Positions 46,184 to 57,283 are shown, numbered from the stretch's first letter. The stretch: DNA of 64,000 nucleotides from Lepas anatifera (GCA_034440635.1 JAOTON010002103.1:379501-443500), one strand, 5' to 3'. A program made the numbers and translations. The notes: generated by a model not told the origin, from the sequence alone.

Positions 46184-46243
46184 TTTTGAATACTATACGT
46201 TTCAGAAAAATAGTTCCTTCGTCAGTAGCTCACATCAAAAACA
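46184..46243 (-). ncRNA. hammerhead ribozyme motif, core intact
   Basis: On the minus strand: TTTTTGA, then CTACTGACGAAGGAAC, TTTTTCTGAAAC, GTATAGTA and TTCAAAA. The core words CTGACGA (46219-46225) and GAA are present. Stem II is AGGAA/TTTCT, stem III is the minimal AC/GT, and the cleavage triplet would be GTA. An outer stem I can form from TTTTGA and TCAAAA across an internal loop. Hammerheads with tiny stem III are known in Penelope-like elements. Folding is by eye. Confidence 0.7.
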
Positions 46244-46393
46244 CTGTAAATACACATACAAAAGCTAAAGTTCGAAACAGATCACTGGAAAACACTTTTA
46301 TCACCTTGGAATATTTAAGAAAATCATCTGAATTACTCGTGCTCTAAAGCTAACCGTGCCGCTGCTGTTCCCCACCTGAAAAAACCTGACTTT

Positions 46394-46473
46394 GTTAAAC
46401 TGTTTACTTTTTTCTTTACACAGCCACATAAAAAAGCAGTGGCTGTGTAAAGAAGAAAAGTAAACAGTTTAAC
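46394..46473. repeat. 34-bp hairpin at the PLE repeat/body junction
   Basis: GTTAAACTGTTTACTTTTTT...CAGCCAC (46394-46427) pairs with 46439-46473 with one bulged base and an 11-nt loop. It sits where the inverted terminal copy meets the element body and looks like the turning point of the inversion. Confidence 0.85.
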
Positions 46474-46499
46474 AAAAAGCAAGAGAAACATTGAAGAAA

Positions 46500-48009
46500 A
46501 GGGAAAAGAGCAAGAGACTGATGCATCTTCTGGCAGAAGCACCTCGGGCACCGAAACTGAAAGGTCTGCCAAAAGTACACAAGGAAGGGATTCCCATGAG
46601 GCCAATAATTTCAGGCATCGGAAGTGCACCACACAAGCTAGCCTAAATTCTTGCAAAGCCCCTTTCGAGATCTCTGGGCATCATCAGTAGTAGTCATGTT
46701 AAAAACTCTTCTGAGATCATGAACATCCTTAAAAGATCGATGTGAAAAACAAGAAAATAGCCAGCCTCGATGTTAATTCTCTTTTCACGAACGTGCCTAT
46801 CACACGAGCCTTAGAAATGATCGAAGAAACAGTAAACCTTTTGGATGAACGTACACTGTCGCTTCCAAAACAACAATATATATATCACTTGTTTCATTAT
46901 GCATGCACTTCAATACATTTGCTTTTGACGGAGAAGAATTTAGACAAAAAAGTGGATTAGCTATGGGATCACCCCTAAGCCCAGTCACGGCATGTCTCTA
47001 CATGGAAAAACTGGAGGAGAGCCGTTTCAAAGAAATTCTAGGACCTGGATGTACATGGAAAAGGTATATAGATGATGTATTAGTTGTGGTAGTTGAAGGA
47101 AACAAATATAGAAGAAAAGCTGAAAGCTCTAAACGAAGCGGACCCAAACATACAATTCACCATAGAAAAAGAAAACGACAACACACTCCCATTTTTATAT
47201 TTACTTATTATGCAACGACTGGACCACGTAAAATTCAAAGTTTACAGGAAACCAACCTGCAAGGAAGACTACATTCACTATTTTTCAGCACATAACAAAA
47301 AAATGAAAAGTGGAGTGGTTTTAGGCTTTTTCCTACGAGCCCTTAAAACTTGTAGTGAAGAGTTTTTGAAGAAAGAGATGGACCACGTTTTCAAAGCATT
47401 TTAAACTTACAATACCCAAAAGGATTACTGATTCAACTGCGAGAGAAGGCAAAGAAAATAAAGAAAGAAGCCGAAGAAAAAAGAAACCAGGACAGGAATG
47501 AAAACAGAAACAACGAAAGAAACGACACAGAAGAAACAAAAAGAGAAGCATAACGATACTGAACTCAACACATGCCGAAGCCATCTCATCTTCGTTTAAA
47601 GGAAAAGGAGTCGAAATATGCATCCACTCGGGAAAGAAAATAGGCGACCTGTAAGAAGAAAAATCAAGTTATTAATACAAACAGTGACATTTCCAAAATT
47701 CCCTGCTCCGGACCATGCCAAAAATGTTATATCAGCGAAACTGGACGAGGCCTTTCGACAAGACTCAGCGAGCATAAACGAGATGTAAAAAACCATTGCG
47801 AAAATAGCAGCGTAGTGAGACATATTGATAAGTGTAGCTATTTACCAAAATGGGAGAACGCTAAAATGCTTAAAAGTGGCATGACAAAACCAATTAGAAA
47901 GGCATTAGAGGCAGCATATATTTTAAGCGATCATTCGGCACATAACTCTAAACCAGGTTTTTTCAGGTGGGGAACAGCAGCGGCATGGTTAGCTTTAGAT
48001 CACGAGTAA
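46500..48009 (+). pseudogene. Penelope-like RT plus GIY-YIG endonuclease, decayed
   Basis: The pieces, in order, are: LKGLPKVHKEGIPMRPIISG near 46545-46615; motif A ASLDVNSLFTNVPITRA near 46762; FRQKSGLAMGSPLSPVTACL near 46938; the catalytic KRYIDDVLVVVVE near 47058-47096; FKVYRKPTCKEDYIHYFSAH and LRALKTCSEEFLKKEMDHVF to 47404; a Lys/Glu/Arg linker; then CYISETGRGLSTRLSEHKRD near 47720-47790, the GIY-YIG endonuclease core preceded by SGPCQK. The end is GFFRWGTAAAWLALDHE, stop 48007-48009. Several frame changes and stops (for example in KLA-stop near 46645) make it inactive. Penelope RT resembles telomerase RT rather than LINE RT. Confidence 0.88.
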
Positions 48010-48026
48010 TTCAGATGATTTTTTAA

Positions 48027-50338
48027 CCCACTAGGTACCACGCATATTATTCGCTTGTAAATTTTTGTAAAACTGTTGTCACATCGTTTTATCAATGCGA
48101 GTATCAAGGTGTAAGAAACGCCTTGTGGCTGCGCTTTCCCGTTTTGGAGATATAGCTATGTCCCAAATGGTACCGCTGGTCCTTTCAGGGTCGGCCGGCG
48201 AGTCGCCTATAGGCGCACCTGCGCACCGGCACCGCGCCGCGGCGGAGGGGCAGTGTTGTGATTGACATTCGAATTCAAACGCTTTAGTGGGCCTCGCAGC
48301 TCAAGTATATGGCAAGGCACCGGCACCGTCATAATTTTTGCTAAATTGTATGCCACTGTCCCGAAACTACAAATTGATATTAGATATCCGTGAATTCACT
48401 CTGCCAGTGACGGCGCCTGCAGCAGATACACATGTTTGTTTGGCCATCTATGCACGGACTCATATCTGGTGATGAGGTGCGAAACACCTGGAAGGCGTGG
48501 ATTACACTCGGCTATGGGACGTTTACGTCTTTCTTCAGTGCCCTGTCATAACGTTTGGCAGTTGCCAAGGGCTCGATGCGGTCAAAATTTGTCATGACGC
48601 TCACCACTTTGTTGTCATTCCATTAAACTGCCAACACCTGTTTTGAATTGTCGAACCTGTAGCCGTAAGAGCCCCTCTTTTCTTTTTGAAGCACCTTCGC
48701 TGGCTTCACCGGACATTTTTTCATGCGATTTTCTCGCACTGTTCCGGTGGCTCGGACAACACGGTTTTTCAGCTCTGACAACAATGCACGCGATGTGAAC
48801 AAGTTGTCAAAGTAGAGTTCGTGAGAGCTGGGGCTGTAGGCCACGCTGACCATTCCAGCACTACCCTTGTCCCCAGCGACATATCCTGTAGATGCGGACC
48901 CTGCTCCCTGCCACAGTATAGGTCGAACTTGTGACAGTACCCGTCTTCAGTGCAAAGCGCCCACAGTTTGAAGCCAAACCGTATAGGTTTTCCCCGAATG
49001 AGCTGCTTGAAGGAGTGACATCCATAGTACCGAACAATCATCTCGTCCACTGCCAGCCTCTTCTGGTGGATGCCGAACTTCTTGAACGTTTTGTTCTGCT
49101 TATCTTTGATAGGCCTCACTTTGAAGCATCTGTCTGTGCTGGTGCGCTGTCTGGAGTTGTCCTGTACGTGCAGGTACTGCTTGATTTGCAGGTATTTGCT
49201 GGTATCGCCTTGCGCACGATATCTTGGCCGACATCTTCAGCATCCGACCAGTATAGCTTCTCACTATGTAAAGTGACGTAGCCGGACAGCACTAAGAAAA
49301 CCGATGAAAGCCTTGAGTTCACTGTCCTCCAGTGTGAACAGCGGGTCATTTTTACTTCCAGTGCGTATCGTGAAGTCTCCTCTTTGATGTGTTGGAAGAT
49401 TTCCGGCGTCAGCAACTCCTCCAGAATCTCGACCGGCGTGCATGGGACAGAGAGTCGGTGATGCGCTGCCGGGTCTCATTGAGCACGTTCTCTGTGGCTT
49501 TACCCCAGCTGGAATACTCAGGCCAAACATGCAGCCATTTGGGACCGTTTTTCTCAGTGCGCCACCCCTTTGCTTGGTTTTGTTCTGACTTAGGTGGGTC
49601 AAAATCTCTAAATGATGTCTCCATTTGGTCTCTGTTTATTTGTACCTCTAGAGTACCAGAAACGTCCCGTAAGGCAGCCTTCCCCGTCTCCTCTTTATCT
49701 AAATCGTCCGGGTCACTGACGTCGTCATCAGGTGGCACATTTATCAAAGTCACCTCGTCATGGTCTTCGGCGTCTATATCAACGATTATTTCAAGAGCTT
49801 GCTTGGCCGTCAGACAACGTCTGACTGTATAAGACATCGTGTAACGAAATTGTCGCTTGATAAAGTGTCAAAAACACAGAATGTTTCTTGGCTGAAACCC
49901 TCTCACGTACTGACGCTCCCTCCCTGCCCGCGCGGGCCTCGGATTTGACACCGGAAGAGACCAGCGGCTCCATTTGGTACCGCCAAAGTTTCACGGCACA
50001 TAGCGCAGGTTCCATATATGTTTTTGTCATGTAGCTTTGAGGATATATCCCTTAAACATATTTTAACACATCCCCGCGTGCCAAAATTTCGTGAAATAAA
50101 ATGCACGGCTATCCCAATTAAATTTTGGGTGTGACATCACGGGTTAAACAAATTAGCCAATTTTAGAAGCTTCCAACTTATATTTCTACATTTCCCCCGG
50201 TCTTCCGGCGGCTTACGTTACACAACTGATGTCTTCTCCAGACGAAAATGTCATTCACTCGAACAGCTTCCACCGACAAATGCATTAAATGTGGATTGGA
50301 ACCAGATGTACCAAAAAGTACCGCTGGTACTTAACGGG
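48027..50338 (-). mobile_element. piggyBac element, 2312 bp, TTAA duplication
   Basis: TTAA at 48023-48026 and 50339-50342 flank ends CCCACTAGGTACCA (48027-48040) and, inverted, CCCGTTAAGTACCA (50325-50338), which agree at 11 of 14 positions. A related subterminal word, GGTACCGCTGGTC, occurs at both ends (about 48168 and 50318). A decayed transposase fills the interior on the minus strand. Confidence 0.9.
48420..49837 (-). pseudogene. piggyBac transposase, decayed
   Basis: It starts at 49837 with MSYTVRRCLTAKQALEI and an acidic N-terminal region typical of the family (EDHDEVTL, DDDVSDPDDLDKEE). Pieces then alternate frame: LTPEIFQHIKEETSRYA, NDPLFTLEDSELKAFIGFLS, LHSEKLYWSDAEDVG, IHQKRLAVDEMIVRYYG, YSPSSHELYFDNLFTSRALL, and stop-WNDNKVVSVMTNFDRIEPLA. 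All three catalytic Asp codons of the DDE/D core are visible (49045-49047 in VDEM, 48806-48808 in YFDN, 48614-48616 in WNDN). Stops at 48623-48625 and about 48514 and several frameshifts inactivate it. The C-terminal GGVD region and cysteine-rich domain cannot be found, so there is also a 3' deletion. Confidence 0.88.
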
Positions 50339-50416
50339 TTAAATATTCCAAGGCGGTTCAAAATGTTTTTCAGTGATCTGATTCGAACTTTAGCTTTTGT
50401 TTGTGTATTTACAGTG

Positions 50417-50476
50417 TTTTTGATGTGAGCTACTGACAAAGGAACTCTGTTTCTGAAACGTATAGTATTCAAAAAA
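50417..50476 (+). ncRNA. hammerhead ribozyme motif, core mutated
   Basis: Partner of 46184-46243 in the 3' terminal repeat: TTTTTGA, CTACTGACAAAGGAAC, TTTCTGAAAC, GTATAGTA, TTCAAAA. The core reads CTGACAA (50433-50439) instead of CTGACGA; that G is essential for cleavage in hammerheads, so this copy is expected to be inactive. Confidence 0.65.
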
Positions 50477-50521
50477 GTAAAGTGCGTGTTTTGATAAAGA
50501 GCTCTATTGTCCGTGTGGCGA

Positions 50522-51721
50522 TCACAATGACACAAATCATATGAATTACCAATCAAGTGAGTTAAAAGGCAATCGGAAGAACACGATCTGTGAGTTCACC
50601 CTGTGAGTTTCACCTATGAGTTTAATGAAAATGAAGAGTTTTCTCTGCTCGATAAAAAGACGCTTTCGGTTTATTCTGTAAATCTTTGTCAGCGAAATTC
50701 TTTGTAGCAATGGTGAAGAGAGAGGGGCGTAAAACATTAAAATTTTAGAAGTTTTTCTCAAACGATAAGGTATACCCAAATTTGTGCCAGGTCCTAATTT
50801 TGTGTGATGATTATATTTATCTGGAAGGCTGAATAACTTCCTTCAGTTGTGCGGATCCCATGATGGAACCAGCTTCAATTCCAATAACCTGCAGTGGCTC
50901 TGCATGCTGAGTCATGGGCGAAAGTCACAGCTAAAGAAAATTGGCGGATGGGTGACTTAGTGGAAAGTGCTTCTGTCTCCCAAGCCATCGGTCTCGGGTT
51001 CAAGTCCCGGGAAGCGGGGTGAGACCAGGGTGCGTCGTTAAACCCCAATACTGGAATTAAAATTGACGAACTTGTGGCACCCTTTTCTTCTGGAAACTGA
51101 GTAAGTTGGAGACAAGTTCTAATGTGAACAGAGGTGTATACGAATAAATGTGTCCCCAAACAGAACTACTAGCGGTTGATTTTCGGGGTCGGTGGTGCTA
51201 GGAGCACGTGATCCGGCTGAAGAGGAGGCAAATCCAGAAATTCCACAAATCTGGACATAAGCGACGTTAGTTTGGTAGCAGACGATTCAGTTCAGAGATA
51301 CGATTGATCATTAGGTCGTATTTTGTCGGTGAAGAGGCACGATGGTGGCCTAAATAATTAGCATGGATCGCCAAAATATGGTCTAGGGAGAGCATTTCTA
51401 GTCCGATATTCATAGTTTTCTTTTCTGGAGCTGATCGATCCAGCCAAAATTCTCAATGAGGAAGTGGTAGATCAGTGGATCAGGCCAAATATTTTATGGT
51501 ATTTGTATCTTTCAGAAAGAATAAGAGCTTATAATAAGCGCAAGTTGTTGAACAAAAGCAGTTTTTTTTAGGAATGCATTAATTGTGTTGTCTTCGGCGT
51601 CGAAATGCATATTTCTGTTCATCTCTTAGTCACTGGAAATAGCGCGACTACGTCATGATATTAAAATAATTCGCCGATTACCCTAGCAGAACTGATATTG
51701 GGATACCAACTGCTCTTCAAA
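50522..51721. other. spacer, no gene
   Basis: Contains the SINE head at 50943-51016; the rest shows no ORF with a domain and no array. Confidence 0.35.
50943..51016 (+). mobile_element. tRNA-derived SINE head (third type)
   Basis: GGCGGATGGGTGACTTAGTG (box A) and CGGTCTCGGGTTCAAGTCCC (box B). Close to the head at 45081. A 14-codon spacing between boxes and a loop with CCCAAGCCATC suggest a serine/leucine-type ancestor, but that is weak. Confidence 0.62.
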
Positions 51722-52542
51722 TTAACACGCGCATTGACGGGGGTCTGAGCCACCTTCGCCTTGACGGGGAGGGGCGGGTACCCGCCCCCCTAAGATCTCG
51801 AGAACCGCGCTAGTTAGCGAAAAACGGTAATGAGCGTTGGATAGCCCATCCACTTCTCCATCATAAATAGTTGTACCACTTTTTTGTCAGGTCATATTTA
51901 AGGTCACTAGAGGTCCAAACATGCCGCCATAGGGATAACATGTAAATGAAGTTTTCCGGCCATTACATCTGAACAAGAAAAATAGAGCAAAACGATTTGA
52001 ACAATATGAATCCTCGCAGCAAGCCGAATCGAATGATATATAATATGACCTTGCTAGGTCAAATCAAGGATTTGACCTGACCTGAGGTCATGTCAAGGTC
52101 AAATTAGATAAAATGCATATCATTAGAACCGCAAATACAAGACAAATCTAATGCAGCTAAAATGAACGCTTTATCACCATCCGTTACTAAGTTATTTAGT
52201 TAAAACCATTTTCCTATGTATTTTCAATGGAGAGGCCATGGCTCGTACCTGACCTTAGGTCATCGATATCAAAAATACCCGAGCATATTTCAGAGGACTT
52301 GGTGGGTCCATTATGTGATATGTGTTTCAATCGGATAAGTTCGCCCTGTTCCGACTTATGCTATCTTAAACTTTTTTTGAGGTCAGGTCACTTGATCTGT
52401 GCTGGTGACCTGACCTGAGATGACCTAGCCTTAAAATTTTTTACAAAAGGTGTAAAAATGATGAGAGAAAAGGTATCCGTTTTTATGACATCTGCAAAAA
52501 AACCTGAGGGGGTACCCGCCCCCTCGTCAATGCGCGTGTTAA
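51722..52542 (+). mobile_element. TTAA-flanked repeat family A, complete
   Basis: TTAACACGCGCATTGACGGG, TCTGAGCCACCTTCGCCTTG, CCTAAGATCTCGAGAACCGC, the middle TGACCTGACCTGAGGTCATG (52074-52093), and the end CCCCTCGTCAATGCGCGTGTTAA. The GC hairpin near the right end is largely lost here. Confidence 0.84.
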
Positions 52543-52633
52543 GCGCAAAAACTAGAGCCGTTTTTTAAGGGGAAAAATGCTGACATTACTGTGGTTAAAC
52601 AAGCTTAAAAAAGGGACCGGCGCACTCAAAACT

Positions 52634-52722
52634 CAACCCTCGCCCCACGAGGGGGAGGGGGCCGAGGACCTCCCCTAAGGGTTTTTCAGAATAACAGAAA
52701 AACGAGGCGCAGCACGGCACTT
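52634..52722 (+). mobile_element. TTAA family C, 5' fragment
   Basis: TCAACCCTCGCCCCACGAGG, then CCTAAGGGTTTTTCAGAATA and ACGAGGCGCAGCAC follow the first 90 bases of the copy at 40799. It stops at a new TTAACCC word at 52723, perhaps another insertion boundary. Confidence 0.65.
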
Positions 52723-53334
52723 AACCCTATTTTCAACGGGCTCCCGGCTATCCCTATTTCCAACAGGGGGCAGATTCTGCCCCCTAAGATCTCAAAATCT
52801 ACCCGGCTGATTTAAAAAATTCAAACTGCAATCAATTCCTCTTGCGCTAAACTCCATTTTGAAAAATAAAGTTTCAAAATTTTGAAAATTGGAATTAGGG
52901 GCGTTCAAAGTATACAAAATTGCGGCCCTTTTTAGATTATCGGTAACTCTTGTCTCTTTGGCTTGATTTTCATGAAACAAGTATGGATTGGCAGGAAATT
53001 GCTTGGAAATGTTCATATCTCTTATTTAGGCGAAATTCAAAATTCATGGGCGGTTTTAGGGCCAGAAATTGGGAGGGAATTATATGATTTTTTCATGTCT
53101 TCTTTTTGCAGAAATTCACACGCCAGGTACAGTGTGATATCTCTGATATCAAGAAAAGTGTTCAAATACCAAAAATATGTCAGAGGCGAATTCAGGGAGG
53201 CAAAATAGTGGGGTAAGACGCAAATTACCCCACCTTTCAATTATGGCTACTTTTAAAATTACCCCGCCTTTATCCACCCCTGCCCGATCCGGGGAACATT
53301 TCTGGATCCGCCTATGGATGAATTGTCCATTTGG
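52723..53334. other. no recognisable gene
   Basis: Starts with a TTAACCCTATTTTCAACGGG word that could be the end of a further TTAA element; beyond this, AT-rich DNA without a domain-bearing ORF. Confidence 0.3.
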
Positions 53335-53960
53335 TGTTAGGACTAAATGCATACCTGTCTACTATGCTTTGCCCTATTCAATGGAGACACAACACTAAAA
53401 TACGTTTGAAAGTTAGTGATCCCCCTAACTACGGTACCTGAGCAAGCCTATGATATCTTGTTATCATATAATACACGAATGAGATCAAAACATCTTTATT
53501 TTTGCCATTCCCGTCCATTCTGTAGCCAGTTTATTCACTTCGGAAGAGTTCGAATGGATAACATTGTAGAATCCATTTAGAGCTCCTGGAACCGCCTATG
53601 ACCCAAAATATACCGAAATACACATCAACTGTCACCCCAAATATCACTTAGTGTTAGAACTAAATGCATAGTTACAATGCCTTTTCCAATTCAATGCACA
53701 CACAACACCAAAATGAACTTGAATGCGAGTGAACCCCCCTTATTACGGAGCCTGGGCACGCCTATGATTTTCTATCACCATATAATACACTGGGATCAAT
53801 GCATTATTATGTTTACCCTTCCCGAACATTCTGTACGCAATCTATCCACTTTGGAAGAGTTCAGACGGAGGACATTGCAAACCCCCCATTTTGAGCTTCT
53901 GGAACCGCCAATGGCCAAAATTATATCAAAATACACATTAACTGCCATTTGAATATCAGT
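53335..53960. repeat. tandem dimer, about 313-bp unit, diverged
   Basis: Unit 1 (about 53335-53650) and unit 2 (about 53653-53960) share GTTAGGACTAAATGCATA, CTATTCAATG, ACACAACACTAAAAT, TATCATATAATACAC, CCATTCTGTA, CTTTGGAAGAGTTC and CTGGAACCGCC in the same order, with about a quarter of positions changed. May be the remains of a satellite. Confidence 0.75.
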
Positions 53961-54261
53961 AATAGCACTCAAACATTACGACTGCCGCCAATTCGTAACA
54001 GACAGCTTTATTGTAGGACAAACGCAATGCCGGCGACAATGCTCGGCTTCTGGATAAACCCCCAAATTAGCGAGCCATAGCTCCGCCTTTGTCAAATATA
54101 TATTTTCAACGTTTTCAGGGAACACGTGCTATTTAGTTTTGAGAAAAGTCACAAGATTCCATGTGCCTATCTCAAATCGTTACGGAGATACCATGGAAAA
54201 ACCTGAGGAGTGGCCCGAATCTTCCCCCCCTGTTGTAAATTTAGGTATTAATGTTAATATA
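53961..54261. other. spacer
   Basis: No gene. CCATGGAAAAACCTGAGGAGTG near 54190 recalls the C/T-rich termini of the TTAA families and may be a rearranged end. Confidence 0.3.
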
Positions 54262-54915
54262 TTTCCCTCTCACCCCATCATTTTCCCACTATTCCTGAAA
54301 TTTGACCCTGAGCCAGAATAGTTCAGGTCACTAGCCGAGGTCAATCAAGGTCACCTCACTTCAACTTTTGAGCTCTACCATAGCTACATTTCTAAGCCGA
54401 TCAATTTGAAACAACCTTCACCTGATGACTCCCTTAGGGTCTACAAAATGATATCCGATTTGGTGACTGAGGTCAGGCCAGGAGGTGACCTCCTGCATTG
54501 AAAAAGCATAGGAAAAGCTGTCTTCTGATCTAAAGGTCACAAAAATTATTTCAAATATTCAGATTGCTCTGAAAGGCGTTCTTTGATACCCTTTCACCGA
54601 TTCCAGGGGCGATATTTGTCTTTTGACCTATAAGAGGTCATCACAGGCCACCAGGGATCAAAACAGTATTTTGACGATAACTTTTGACCTAATCAAGCTA
54701 GAGCGTGAAATGAAACGTCATCGTGTATGTCTCTTAATTGTCTTTCATTTGATATACAGCAAGGTCACTTTTAGGCCTTTCGTGACATCAGGTCATGTTA
54801 GGTCACCAAGTGCCCTCTGGAGCTCAAACCACTGGCCGGAAGTCATTATGGTCCAAATAGCGGAGAAAGCCCCGGAAGTTTCCTATCAAATGTACTTTAT
54901 CAGATCCCAATAGTT

Positions 54916-55880
54916 CTAACACCCGCCCCGGTGGGGGTGGGGGGTGTTTGAAACCCCCGCTCGGGTTTTTTCTGGCGGCAGGAAAAAAGCGGCGCGAAGC
55001 GCTGTCGTATTTCGCACACCTTCTCCTTGATCAATTCCGCAACTTTCCCCAACATTTTAAGGTTGGATCATCAAAGGTCATATCACCAGTGCAGGTCAAG
55101 TGACCTCACCTCCAAAAATGTTTAGGGTAGCATAAGTAAGAAATGGGTGAATCTATTGGAATGAAATTTATACCACATAATGGGCCCACCGTGTGCTACA
55201 AAATGTATTCCAGGATTTTTCGTATCGATTACCGAAGGTTAGATACGGATCATGACCTCTCCATTGGAAATGCAGCTTACAGCTGCGAATACCTTCATAT
55301 TCTCCTATTTGTAGTATCCTGGACCTCTTTCTAGGTTCATGTTGCAACAGTTGACCTGTGATCTCTGAGAGGTCATCTAGAGCTACTTAAGCAGGTTTCA
55401 GACCTGGGTCAATAAATTTTCAGGAAATGATGGTAAAACTTTTATTTTGATACTTCTACGTTTGAATTGCTATTGCGTGTCGATTGATATGCATATTGAC
55501 TGTGCTAGGCTAGTTAGTAACCTTGACCGGACCTCAGGTCAGGTCATTTTTGTGTTTTTTGACCTAGTATAGTCATATTCTACATCATTTGATTTGCCGT
55601 AACGAGAGAAAGCGAATGGTGCTTAAAAAATTGTAACTGCACTCTGTCAGACGCTAGAGCCCGAAAACTCGTCTGTAACATGCCACCTTCTTTGACCTGT
55701 CATGACCTCAATATTGACCTGAGCCAAAAAAGACCAAGTTAGTTTTGTCATGAATTTGTACGAGCTATCCGATGTCTCTGCGTTTTATCGCTCTCCCGAA
55801 TAGGAGCCGAGTTTAAGGGGGTATTTGAACACCCCCACCACGGCGAAGGTGGCTCGGAAGCCCACCGCGGCGGGTGTTAA
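54916..55880 (-). mobile_element. TTAA family D, complete, nested in C
   Basis: CTAACACCCGCCCCGGTGGG at the left; CCACCGCGGCGGGTGTTAA at the right. Reversed relative to 37016. It has the GC hairpin (GCGGCGCGAAGCGCTGTCG near 54985) and GGTCA blocks at 55075-55105, 55535-55560 and 55690-55730. Left flank is CTAA, not TTAA. Confidence 0.82.
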
Positions 55881-56798
55881 CACCCGCACTGGAGGGGGGT
55901 CTGGCACTAACGCGCACTGGAGGGGGCCTGGTAGGCCCCCTAAGATCTCGGAAACTAAGAGGGTTAGAAAAACGCCACTAGGTAGGTGGGTGGGGGCTAT
56001 AGTGATCTACATGATGACCAATTTTCATTGACCTAAGTCAATATCTTCAAGGTCAAACGAGGTCGTGAAGGTCAAATATTGGCCAAGCTGGGATCGATTG
56101 GTAAATGCTGTGATTATGCAGGAAAATGGCGGGAACAAGCTAAAGGCGGACAAGGTTCATAGAGAAGAGGTCTCAAAGAGGTTTCCCCACAACTTTTGGG
56201 TCAAGGTCATTCAAGGTCATGGACCTTTAAGGTCACCATATGGTATACTTCTTATTATTTACACTTCGACTAACACTGTATCCACTGTTTGGCGGGAAAT
56301 GAGGATTGACCTTTCCCAGTGACCTTTGACCTTGACCTTTGACCTTGACCTTTGTATTGGGGTACCCTACCGATGACGTCATAGCATAATATATGTCAGA
56401 CGGGGTAACGTCATTTGGCCGGACGCACAGTGGTCAGTGACCTTGAAAGTGCAGATATGACCTTGACCTGTGACCTTTGACCTTGACCTTGACGTTCATG
56501 TGAAGTGACCTTGACATATAGTCCCGCTTATATGACGTTATGACGTCACCACTCGGTCTTTAATGCAAGCTAACTGGTCCGACCGCGCGTTTACGGCGAT
56601 CTCAAAATACAGGTCTGACTTTGAAAGCCTATAAGTCAAAAAATTCTCGGCCGATTGTCAAAAAGTCTTCACTAATCGACGCGCTATTAAATTCTGTTAG
56701 ATGTGGCCACGTTTCGTTTTTCGGCTACAAGCGGTTCTCCGGCCACCTTGGAAAAACAGGTGGGGGGCCTCCGAGGCCCCCTCCAGTGCGCGTGTTAA
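55877..56798 (+). mobile_element. TTAA family B, complete
   Basis: TTAACACCCGCACTGGAGGG to CCCCCTCCAGTGCGCGTGTTAA. It shares its left TTAA with the family D element. Landmarks: AGGTCATGGACCT at 56214-56226 (one base off a perfect palindrome), the six-fold TGACCT run at 56307-56353, GACGTCACCACTCGGTCT, TTGAAAGCCTATAAGTC. Confidence 0.88.
56307..56353 (-). promoter_or_regulatory. cluster of six AGGTCA half-sites (DR0/DR1 spacing)
   Basis: TGACCT occurs six times in 47 bases; the last five are spaced 1, 0, 1, 0. AGGTCA direct repeats with one-base spacing are the classical site for RXR/USP- and HNF4-type receptors, and TCAAGGTCA is the extended site of FTZ-F1/ERR-type receptors. The motif is seen; binding is inference. 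Confidence 0.4.
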
Positions 56799-57065
56799 TG
56801 GCATGAGAGCTATACCCAGGTTTCTTAAGTAGTGCATATTTTAGTGGAAATGACTTATCGTGACCTAATTTGACCTCTGGTGGTCAAACCAGTGACCTGA
56901 GCACTGAAACATGAGAAGTGGAATCATACTGAATTCACACGAGCTTTGCCGTGAATTTTGCAGATTACGCTAAACCCCATTTTTCAGAGTTAGAAGGGGC
57001 CATCGATTGCCCCCTCCCCCGGAGGGGTGAAGGTGGTGCCGGTTCACCCATGGGGCACCAGTTAA

Positions 57066-57283
57066 TCTTGGGAGTAGCACATCGCCATACCAGGAGAGTA
57101 TGTATATATGTACATTGATTAAGGATATAATTCTAGTGTAAGACTCAGCAATTGGAGTTACTATAGGCATTCTGACATTTGGAGGAGGGGAACTTGAGCC
57201 ACCTAGCCTCTGCCTTGTATCCGCTACTCTCTCTCTCTGACTCGGGTGATTTGAGGTATGTACAGAAGTGACCCGCATGATCT
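57066..57283. other. short spacer
   Basis: Contains a CT microsatellite (57226-57238, ACTCTCTCTCTCTG) and no gene. Confidence 0.3.

Larger units (their letters stand above)
46133..50521 (+). mobile_element. Penelope-like element with inverted terminal repeat, split by piggyBac
   Basis: The coding body (46500-48009) encodes RT and GIY-YIG traces. After its stop codon, 48010-48026 and 50339-50521 form the 3' terminal segment. 46133-46386 is an inverted copy of that segment plus the last 25 or so codons. Inverted or tandem long terminal repeats are typical of Penelope-like elements. Without the 2.3-kb piggyBac insertion the element is about 2.1 kb. Both terminal copies contain a hammerhead-like motif. 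Confidence 0.85.
54262..57065 (+). mobile_element. TTAA family C copy opened by D and B elements
   Basis: 54262-54915 matches family C from CTCTCACCCCATCATTTTCC onward. The match resumes at 56799 (TGGCATGAGAGCTATACCCA) and runs to CACCCATGGGGCACCAGTTAA at 57065. The complete copy at 40799 shows the joined target (AATAGTTCTAATGGTATAAA at 41557-41576). Its own 5' end is lost. Confidence 0.8.

Noticed and set aside
46133..50521. LTR retrotransposon
   Set aside because: The flanking repeats are inverted, RT motifs and the GIY-YIG domain are of Penelope type, and gag, protease, RNase H and integrase are missing.
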